Shown: in pieces, positions 55,841 to 62,589 of the stretch
Layout: each line of letters opens with the position of its first letter
Position numbering within the stretch: the stretch's first letter is position 1
From: Poriferisodalis sp965205175
Lineage (GTDB): Bacteria; Actinomycetota; Acidimicrobiia; Acidimicrobiales; Poriferisodalaceae
Assembly: GCF_965205175.1 (NCBI RefSeq)
Contig: NZ_OZ242038.1
Location: forward strand, 930,001 to 994,000
DNA: 64,000 nucleotides
Direction of reading: 5' to 3'
The notes under the pieces: model-generated
What the model was told of the DNA's origin: nothing
Seen by the model: only the letters and a program-made list of their open reading frames with translations
Databases searched by the model: none
Translations under genes and position numbers: made by a program

Positions 55841-56592
55841 TAGTTGACCCGCTTGGTGAAGCCGCCGTCCACGGTGAGGTTCGCGCCGTTGATGTGCTTC
55901 GCGGCGTCCGACGCCAAGAACACCACGGCGTTGGCGACGTCCTGCGCGGAGCCCAAGTCGCCGCCCGGGTGGGACTTCTGCGTGGCGGCGAAGAAGTCGC
56001 CCATGTGCTCCTGGATGCGGTGCCAGTCGCCACCCTCGATGAAGATGGGGCCGGGCTGCACGACGTTGCAGCGGATGCCTTGGGCGCCGAGCACCTGCGC
56101 CTGGCCCAGCGTCCAGTTGGTGACCGCTGCCTTGAACGCCGAGTAACTGCTCGAACCCGTCGCGAAGTGCTCAGCCACTGCCGTGGTGCCGATGCTGATG
56201 AGCGATCCGCCGCCGTCGGCCAAGGCTTCCTGCGCGGCGGCCACCCCGCCCACCAATGCGGTGAGATCGACGCGGAAGTTGTTGATCCAGTCCTCCAGCT
56301 TGCGTTGCGGCTTGGCGGACGTGTTGTGTACGTACACGTCGATGCCGCCCAGCTGTTCGGCGGAGCTGTTCACCCACGCAGTGAGGCTGTCGAGCTCGCC
56401 CGCGTCGACGGCGCTGCCGCAGACCGTCCCGCTGCCGGACAGCTCGGTTACCGCGGCAGCGACGCCGTCAGCGTCGCGGGCACAGATCGCAACCGATGCG
56501 CCCTCGGCCAGCAGCGTCTCCGCCACAGCCCGCCCAATGCCCTTGGTGGCGCCGGTCACCAGCGCCCTCTTGCCGTTCAGTCCGAGATCCAT
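55837..56592 (-). CDS. Short-chain dehydrogenase/reductase
   Basis: The 251-residue SDR has the cofactor loop VTGATKGIGRAVAETLL, an altered NNAG-type motif (YVHNTSAKP), the catalytic Tyr/Lys in SSSYSAFKAAVTNW and the C-terminal NGANLTVDGGFTKRVNY. The N-to-H change in the NNAG motif is unusual. It is first in a two-gene unit with the ThuA-like gene. Confidence 0.9.
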   Translation of the reverse strand: MDLGLNGKRALVTGATKGIGRAVAETLLAEGASVAICARDADGVAAAVTELSGSGTVCGSAVDAGELDSLTAWVNSSAEQLGGIDVYVHNTSAKPQRKLEDWINNFRVDLTALVGGVAAAQEALADGGGSLISIGTTAVAEHFATGSSSYSAFKAAVTNWTLGQAQVLGAQGIRCNVVQPGPIFIEGGDWHRIQEHMGDFFAATQKSHPGGDLGSAQDVANAVVFLASDAAKHINGANLTVDGGFTKRVNY

Positions 56593-56690
56593 GGCCTGTC
56601 TCCTGTTCTTCGTGGGCTCGTTGTTCGTGATTCGCCGCAGGCGGTGTGCGACTGCTGAATCGCTGTGCCCCTAACTCAGCGGGGCGTAGC

Positions 56691-57968
56691 TCAACGCGGA
56701 ACGTCCTTCCACGCGATGTTGCGGTCCACCCGTGGCTCGGGGGGCAGGCCGAGCACCCGTTCGCCGATGATGTTGCGCTGCACCTCGTCGGAGCCGCCGG
56801 CGATGCGGTAGCCGGGGGCGCCCAGGACGTGCTCGCCCCACGCGTAGGTTCCCCGCTCGCCCGTGTCGGCCACGAGCCGCGGACCCAAGATCGCCGACAC
56901 CGTGTCGGCCATGAGCCGCATCCCTTCGGTCCACTTCAGCTTGCCGAGCGAGCCCTCCGGTCCGGGAGTGCCGCCCCGGGCCAAGTCGGCAGCGCGGCGG
57001 TTCAAGTGGATCTCGGACTGCAGCTGCACGTAGAGGCGCATCATCGCGTCGCGCACCACCGGATTGCTGGTGACGTCCAAGGCTTCGGCCGTCGAGCGCA
57101 CCTGCCGCCACGACCCTCCGGGGCGCCGCCCGCCGCCTGAGCTGCCGGTCGCGGAATGATCGCGCTCGAAGCCCAGCGTGGTCAGCGCCACCTTCCAGCC
57201 TTCGCCGACAGCGCCGACCCTCAGATCGTCGGCGAGGCGGACATCGTCGAAGAACACTTCGTTGAACGAGGTTCCGCCGCTCATCTGCTTGATGGGCCGC
57301 ACCGTCACTCCGGCACGATCGAGCGGCAGCAGGAAGGCCGTCATCCCCTTGTGCTTGGGCTGGTCGGGGTCCGTGCGCGCGATGAGCAGCCCGTAGTCGG
57401 CGAACTGCGCGCCCGAACTCCACACCTTCTGTCCGTTGACCATCCACTCGTCGCCGTCGCGGACGGCGCGGCAGCCCAGCGACGCCAAGTCGGAGCCGGC
57501 ACCGGGCTCGGAGAACAGCTGGCAGCAATACAGGTCGGTCCGCAGCAGGCTGCCGATGAACTGCTCCTGCTGCTCAGGTGTGCCGAACGCGCGCACGGTG
57601 GGTGCCATGAGGCCCACGGTCACGCTGAACAGCTCGTGACTGTCGGGCACTTGGTACTCGCGCTCGAGACGGCTGTACGCCCGAGCGTGGCGTGAACTCA
57701 ATCCGAGTCCGCCGAAGGCGGCTGGCCACGCTACGGCGTGGTAGCCCTGCGTGGCCTTGCACTGATTCCAGCTGCGCAGCCGCTCGAGCAGGTCGGCTTC
57801 CTCAGCGAAGCTCAGATCGTGGAACACCGACACGCTGAACTGGCCGTTGGCCTGCGCGGTGCTCTCAGCGTGGCCGCCCGACGCATCGGCGGCAGGCCTC
57901 GGCTCGGCGTTCTGGCGCAGCCAGTCTGCGGCTCGGGCCGCAAACTCCTCGACGGTGAGCTTGGTCAT
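56691..57968 (-). CDS. Acyl-CoA dehydrogenase
   Basis: The 425-residue flavoprotein has CQLFSEPGAGSDLASLGCRA, WMVNGQKVWSSGAQFADYGL and, near the C-terminus, GYRIAGGSDEVQRNIIGERV. Subfamily members in actinobacteria often act on steroid or branched side-chain CoA esters. Such enzymes can be heterodimeric; no second subunit is adjacent. It shares the minus strand with the SDR, 98 bp downstream. Confidence 0.92.
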   Translation of the reverse strand: MTKLTVEEFAARAADWLRQNAEPRPAADASGGHAESTAQANGQFSVSVFHDLSFAEEADLLERLRSWNQCKATQGYHAVAWPAAFGGLGLSSRHARAYSRLEREYQVPDSHELFSVTVGLMAPTVRAFGTPEQQEQFIGSLLRTDLYCCQLFSEPGAGSDLASLGCRAVRDGDEWMVNGQKVWSSGAQFADYGLLIARTDPDQPKHKGMTAFLLPLDRAGVTVRPIKQMSGGTSFNEVFFDDVRLADDLRVGAVGEGWKVALTTLGFERDHSATGSSGGGRRPGGSWRQVRSTAEALDVTSNPVVRDAMMRLYVQLQSEIHLNRRAADLARGGTPGPEGSLGKLKWTEGMRLMADTVSAILGPRLVADTGERGTYAWGEHVLGAPGYRIAGGSDEVQRNIIGERVLGLPPEPRVDRNIAWKDVPR

Positions 57969-57995
57969 CGCATCTGGTCGTCGTGTCTAACGACC

Positions 57996-58283
57996 TCAGC
58001 CGATGCCGTCGGCGAGCACGGCGCGGCCGTTCGTGGTCGCGGCCAGCCGGATGCCCACGACGGCTTGGTAGTCGTCTGACTCATAGGCCGCCCGAGCTGC
58101 TTCCAGGCTCGGGTACTCGATGACGACCGTCTGCGCCCCGGCATCGCCTTCCTTGACGACCGAAGCGGGATCGAGCACGAGCAGCTTCCCGCCTCCGGCC
58201 ATGATGGGTGCCGCGCCACGTTGGTACTCCTTGTACCGGTCGGGATCCACGACATCGTAATTCGCAATGAGATATGCAGGCAT
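57996..58283 (-). CDS. DUF1330 family protein
   Basis: The 95-residue ferredoxin-like-fold (dimeric alpha/beta barrel) protein has AYLIANYDVVDPDRYKEYQR and VVIEYPSLEAARAAYESDDY, standard for DUF1330. No biochemical role is established. It lies 27 bp upstream of the acyl-CoA dehydrogenase gene, probably in the same transcript. Confidence 0.88.
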   Translation of the reverse strand: MPAYLIANYDVVDPDRYKEYQRGAAPIMAGGGKLLVLDPASVVKEGDAGAQTVVIEYPSLEAARAAYESDDYQAVVGIRLAATTNGRAVLADGIG

Positions 58284-58338
58284 GCGAACGGTCTAGCAGC
58301 CGCAGCGGAACTTCGCGGGGAGTGACTACCGTACGCCC

Positions 58339-59262
58339 ATGAGCGACCGGCCACCCCAAAGCAACGATCAGAGCAACGACCCCACCGAGGCAGAGCCCAC
58401 CCAGACCGCCCCCGCATCCACGAACGGCTACCAGCGGATCGTCTGCGAGTCGCCGGCCTCGGGTGTAGCTCGCATCATGCTGAATCGTCCAGAGGCAGCC
58501 AACGCGCAGGACAAGCAGATGCTCTACGAGCTCACCGCCGCGTTCGACGCTGCCGCAGCAGACGACGAGGTCAAGGTGATCATTCTCGGCGCGCACGGCA
58601 AGCACTTCTCGTCCGGGCATGACCTGCGTGACCGGTCGTCGATGGACGGCTTCGACACCGTCGGGCCGGTCGCAGGATTCGCCAAGCCAGGCGCTGAGGG
58701 CTGGATGTCCACCGAGCAGGAGATCTACACGGGCATGTGCGCACGATGGCGTGACATCCCCAAGCCGACTATCGCCCAAGTGCAGGGCAAGGTGATCGCC
58801 GGCGGGCTGATGCTGGTGTGGCCGTGCGATCTCGTGGTGGCCAGCGAAGACGCCACCTTCTCCGACCCGGTGGTGGCGTTCGGCGTCAACGGCGTCGAGT
58901 ACTTCGCGCATGCCTTCGAGCTGGGCGCGCGCCGCGCCAAGGAGCTGCTGTTCACTGGCGAGTCAATGTCTGCTGCCGAGGCGCGAGACGTCGGGATGGT
59001 GAACCGCGTGGTGCCTCGCGACGAACTTGCCCAGGCAACGCTGGAGCTCGCCGTTCGCATCGCGTCGCGGCCGAGCATGGGGCTGAAGCTGGCCAAGATG
59101 TCGGTGAACCAGTCCGTGGATGCCATGGGCTTCCCGCAGGCGTTGCAGCAGGCATTCGGCCTGCAGCACGTCGGCCACGCGCACAACCAGTGGGTACACG
59201 GGATGCTGGTGGATCCCGCCGGGGCAGCCGTCATACGAGCCGACGCCGCAGCCGGTCGCTGA
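58339..59262 (+). CDS. Enoyl-CoA hydratase/isomerase family protein
   Basis: The 307-residue crotonase-fold protein has an oxyanion-hole segment GKHFSSGHDLRDRSS and a second one in VQGKVIAGGLMLVWPCDLVV. An unusually long N-terminal hydrophilic stretch (about 30 residues) precedes the core. The usual catalytic Glu pair of enoyl-CoA hydratase is not obvious, so another crotonase reaction is possible. It is divergent from the DUF1330 gene. Confidence 0.9.
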   Translation: MSDRPPQSNDQSNDPTEAEPTQTAPASTNGYQRIVCESPASGVARIMLNRPEAANAQDKQMLYELTAAFDAAAADDEVKVIILGAHGKHFSSGHDLRDRSSMDGFDTVGPVAGFAKPGAEGWMSTEQEIYTGMCARWRDIPKPTIAQVQGKVIAGGLMLVWPCDLVVASEDATFSDPVVAFGVNGVEYFAHAFELGARRAKELLFTGESMSAAEARDVGMVNRVVPRDELAQATLELAVRIASRPSMGLKLAKMSVNQSVDAMGFPQALQQAFGLQHVGHAHNQWVHGMLVDPAGAAVIRADAAAGR

Positions 59263-59312
59263 CGCGGCCTCCTCGCCCAGCCTCCCGCGTCCAGCCTTCT
59301 CTGGGCGCAGAC

Positions 59313-59858
59313 TCAGCTCGCGTCGCGGCCCTCGGCACCTCGGCTGGCGCCTGCTCGCCCCGACGCCAGCACCACCTCGACGTTGCCGTCGCGCCACATG
59401 GGAATGATGGTGCGGCGACAGATGCGCCAGCCCTCTGAAGTGCGAACGTAGCCGTCCTCGTAGCGGCCGCCGATCTCGAACACTGAGCCGCCGCCGTCGA
59501 CTTCCCGAACGTGCTGCGCGCGCAGGTAGCAGCGGCCTCGCGCCGTGTCGCCGTCGATGACGATCTGATGGTTGCCCACGAGATGCTGGCTGTCGTCGAG
59601 CGGGTTCAGCGCGCCTGACACACGTGCGATGATCTCCTCCACGCCGCGTTGTCCGCCCATGCCGAGGTCCGTCACTGCGTCGGGTGTGAACACCCTGCGC
59701 AGCACCTCCCAGTCACGAGTGTCCAAGGCCCAGCAGTAGTCGATGGTGAGCTGGACGATCTCCGCACGGTCGTCACTGCCCAGATGCTGGGGCGGGAACG
59801 GGTCGCTCACCGCGGGACCAGAACCGGGCCGCACCGCGCTCGGGAGCGTGTCGGTCAT
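59313..59858 (-). CDS. SnoaL-like / NTF2-fold protein
   Basis: The 181-residue protein shows IVQLTIDYCWALDTRDWEVL, VFTPDAVTDLGM and EDGYVRTSEGWRICRRTI, matching SnoaL_4-type proteins that accompany ring-hydroxylating oxygenases and steroid catabolism genes. ATG 59858 overlaps the SDR stop (ATGA), indicating coupled translation. A catalytic role (isomerase, dehydratase) is possible but unproven. Confidence 0.82.
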   Translation of the reverse strand: MTDTLPSAVRPGSGPAVSDPFPPQHLGSDDRAEIVQLTIDYCWALDTRDWEVLRRVFTPDAVTDLGMGGQRGVEEIIARVSGALNPLDDSQHLVGNHQIVIDGDTARGRCYLRAQHVREVDGGGSVFEIGGRYEDGYVRTSEGWRICRRTIIPMWRDGNVEVVLASGRAGASRGAEGRDAS

Positions 59859-60658
59859 ATGAGCGTCCATCCTCCGTCGACGGCGAGGTTCTGGCCGGTG
59901 ACGTAGCTGGAGGCCGCGCTCGACAAGAACAGCACGGCATGAGCGATCTCCCTGACTTCGGCCGACCGCCCGAGCGGGATGTTCGATGAGCGCTGGGCCA
60001 TCAGCGGGCCCATGAGACCGCTCGGCGACGGGTTCTGCGGCCACAGCGGCGGAAGCTCGCCGGAGCGCATCTTGGCGAGCGTCGGCACCGGAACGTGTCC
60101 CGGACTGACGGCGTTCACTCGGATACCGTGCGGTGCGAGGTCCACGGCGAGACTTCGTGTGAACTGGATTGCGGCAGCTTTGGCGGAGTCGTAGCCGGTC
60201 CCCAGGCAGGGCAGCACGCCGTCCACCGATGCGATGACGACGATGGTGCCGGCCCGGCCGCCGTCCACCATGGACTCGGCCGCCGGCTTGGAGCAGTGAA
60301 ACAGTCCGGCGAGGTTGACGTCGATGGAGCGCTGCCAGCTCTCGACGGACTGGTCCAAGATGCTGCCCGCCTCGCGATAGGTGCCGGCGTTGTTCACCAG
60401 CAGGTCGAGACCGTCCAAGCTGCGCACTGCCTCAGCGGCTTGCGCGGCGTCGGTGACGTCGAGCCGCACAGCTTCGCCGTCGATCTCGCGGGCGATGCGT
60501 GACGCACCGGCTTCGTCGATGTCGCCGATCGTCACCGATGCCCCGGCAGCGCTCAGTGTGCGGGCGATGCCTTCGCCGATGCCGGTCGCCCCGCCGGTGA
60601 CCAGTGCCACTCTGCCGTCGAGGTTCAGCAGCGAGCCGATGGATGCTTGCACCCGCAC
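59855..60658 (-). CDS. Short-chain dehydrogenase/reductase
   Basis: The 267-residue SDR shows VTGGATGIGEGIARTLSAAG, LLVNNAGTYREAG, the catalytic VIASVDGVL...GYDSAKAAAIQF and VTGQNLAVDGGWTLI. The acidic GDIDEAG after strand 2 suggests NAD preference. First gene of a two-gene unit with the SnoaL-like protein, divergent from the next SDR. Confidence 0.92.
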   Translation of the reverse strand: MRVQASIGSLLNLDGRVALVTGGATGIGEGIARTLSAAGASVTIGDIDEAGASRIAREIDGEAVRLDVTDAAQAAEAVRSLDGLDLLVNNAGTYREAGSILDQSVESWQRSIDVNLAGLFHCSKPAAESMVDGGRAGTIVVIASVDGVLPCLGTGYDSAKAAAIQFTRSLAVDLAPHGIRVNAVSPGHVPVPTLAKMRSGELPPLWPQNPSPSGLMGPLMAQRSSNIPLGRSAEVREIAHAVLFLSSAASSYVTGQNLAVDGGWTLI

Positions 60659-60714
60659 AGCGTAGGGCGCACAGCGTAGGCGGGCGGCTCACCGGCGTTG
60701 TTTGGGCGGACCTA

Positions 60715-60790
60715 CAATCGGCCGAGCATCCAATCGGCCGAACATCGAGGTGACGGTCCTTCACTCGGGTATCGATCACTCGGGTATCGA
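60715..60790 (+). repeat. Two tandem duplications in a divergent promoter region
   Basis: A 16-bp unit CAATCGGCCGAGCATC is repeated at 60715-60730 and 60731-60746 with one mismatch. A 15-bp unit TCACTCGGGTATCGA is repeated exactly at 60761-60775 and 60776-60790. Both lie between divergent SDR genes, so they may be paired operator sites for a local regulator. Confidence 0.75.
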
Positions 60791-60804
60791 ACTGGCGGGG
60801 GCAG

Positions 60805-61584
60805 ATGGCAGAACTCACCGGAATGGTCGCCTGCATCACCGGAGGCACGCGCGGCATCGGGCGCGCGACCGCCGAGGCGTTCGTGCGCGAGGGTGCGAGC
60901 GTGGTGATCAACGGCCGCGACCCCCACAAGGGTGCGCGGGCGCTGGAAGAGATGGGTGCCGGCGACCGGGTCCATTTCATTGCGGGCGACGTGAAGCAGC
61001 GAGCAGATTGCGAAGCCATCGTCGACGGCACCGTCGAGCGCTTCGGCAAGATCGACATTCTGTTCGCCAACGCCGGCGGCGCCAGCGGGCACGCCCCCGT
61101 CGCAGAGCTCACCGACGAGGCCATGGCCGATTCGCTGGAGTGGAACTTCTGGCACACGTTCTGGACCATGCGAACAGCGCTCGGCCACATGATCCCCCGC
61201 GGCAGCGGCCGCATCATCGCCATGTCGTCGGTGGAGGGCAAGGTGGGCAAGCCCGGCATCTCCATCTACGTCGCCGCGAAGCACGCCATCAATGGCTTGG
61301 TGAAGTCGGCAGCGCAGGAAGTGGGTCCGCTCGGCATCACCGTGAATGCGGTGTGCCCCGGCGCCATCGAGACAGACATCATGGCCGCTGAGGGGCCGCC
61401 GGCCGCCGAGGCCATGGGTCTCACCTACGAGCAGCTGCTCGAGCAGTTCGCGCAGGAGTCCGCGATCAAGCGGCTGAACGAGGTCGGCGACGTCGCCGAG
61501 GTGTGCGTGCTGCTGGCATCGAGCGCGGGAGGCGGGATCAGCGGTTCGCTGATCTCCATCGACGGCGGCACGGCGCCGTACTAG
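60805..61584 (+). CDS. Short-chain dehydrogenase/reductase
   Basis: The 259-residue SDR shows ITGGTRGIGRATAEAFVREG, LFANAGGASGHAP, catalytic MSSVEGKVGKPGISIYVAAK (Ser, Tyr, Lys) and GSLISIDGGTAPY. It is closely related to the next gene along most of its length, implying tandem duplication. Substrate unknown. Confidence 0.92.
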   Translation: MAELTGMVACITGGTRGIGRATAEAFVREGASVVINGRDPHKGARALEEMGAGDRVHFIAGDVKQRADCEAIVDGTVERFGKIDILFANAGGASGHAPVAELTDEAMADSLEWNFWHTFWTMRTALGHMIPRGSGRIIAMSSVEGKVGKPGISIYVAAKHAINGLVKSAAQEVGPLGITVNAVCPGAIETDIMAAEGPPAAEAMGLTYEQLLEQFAQESAIKRLNEVGDVAEVCVLLASSAGGGISGSLISIDGGTAPY

Positions 61585-61620
61585 GCAGTACCGACAGGCG
61601 CGCCGAAGGAGGCCAAGGAC

Positions 61621-62490
61621 ATGCAGGCTGACGGCTCAGACTCTGTAGGTACCGATGAAGTCGGCGCCGCTGGCGGGGCCGCATCGAGCGGCACGTCCAA
61701 GCTGGCGGGACGCGTGGCGTGCATCACCGGCGGCACACGCAGCATCGGGCGCGGCATGGCCGAGGCGTTCTTGGCTCATGGCGCTCGGGTAGTGGTCAAC
61801 GGACGCGACGGTGACAAAGGACGACGCGCCGTCGAGGAGATGTGCGACTCGCTCGGCGTCTCTGAGGCCGATGTGGCGTTCTTCGCCGGGGACGCCGCTC
61901 GTCAGGAGACCGTGGAGGGACTGGTCGATTTCGCAGTCGAGACGTTCGGGCAGCTCGACATCTGTTGCCTCAACAGCGGCGGCGTGCGCGAGACCGCACC
62001 GATCTTCCAGATGACCGACGAGGAATGGCGCCTCGAAGTGGACTGGAACCTGAACCAAGTGTTCTGGGGCATGCGCCGAGCCCTGCAGCACATGGTGCCA
62101 CGTCAGTCCGGGCGGGTGATCGTGACGTCGTCGGTGGAGGGCAAGCTGGGCAAGCCCGGCATCGGCGGCTACGCCGCCACCAAGCATGCGGTCAACGGCC
62201 TCGTGAAATCCGCTGCGGCCGAGGTGGGCACGCTGGGAATCACGGTCAATGCCATCTTGCCTGGGCTGATCGAGACCGACATCGTGCGTGCCACCGGCCC
62301 GGCCAGCGCCGAAGCGATGGGCCTCGGAAGCTACGAGGCGTTGCTGGAGGCGTTCGCGCAGGAGTCGGCCATCAAGCGTCTCAACACCGTCGAAGAGGTG
62401 GCAGACGTAGCGGTGCATCTCGCTTCGGATGCGGCCCGCAACATGACCGGCTGCATGTTTCCGGTGGACGGTGGCACGATGCCGTACTAG
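61621..62490 (+). CDS. Short-chain dehydrogenase/reductase, tandem paralogue
   Basis: The 289-residue SDR has a 27-residue Gly/Ser-rich N-terminal extension before RVACITGGTRSIGRGMAEAF, then SSVEGKLGKPGIGGYAATKH and the ending CMFPVDGGTMPY. It shares AQESAIKRLN and LGITVNA blocks with its upstream neighbour. AAGGAGG at 61605-61611 supports ATG 61621. Confidence 0.92.
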   Translation: MQADGSDSVGTDEVGAAGGAASSGTSKLAGRVACITGGTRSIGRGMAEAFLAHGARVVVNGRDGDKGRRAVEEMCDSLGVSEADVAFFAGDAARQETVEGLVDFAVETFGQLDICCLNSGGVRETAPIFQMTDEEWRLEVDWNLNQVFWGMRRALQHMVPRQSGRVIVTSSVEGKLGKPGIGGYAATKHAVNGLVKSAAAEVGTLGITVNAILPGLIETDIVRATGPASAEAMGLGSYEALLEAFAQESAIKRLNTVEEVADVAVHLASDAARNMTGCMFPVDGGTMPY

Positions 62491-62589
62491 GTGTGCAGTC
62501 AAGGTGCTCGTGCTCTGGAGATTGTGTGAGTTCGTCGTCTGCGTCTGCTGTACCATAGCGATGCGCTGGATGCTTGAGGAGTGGCGTTG

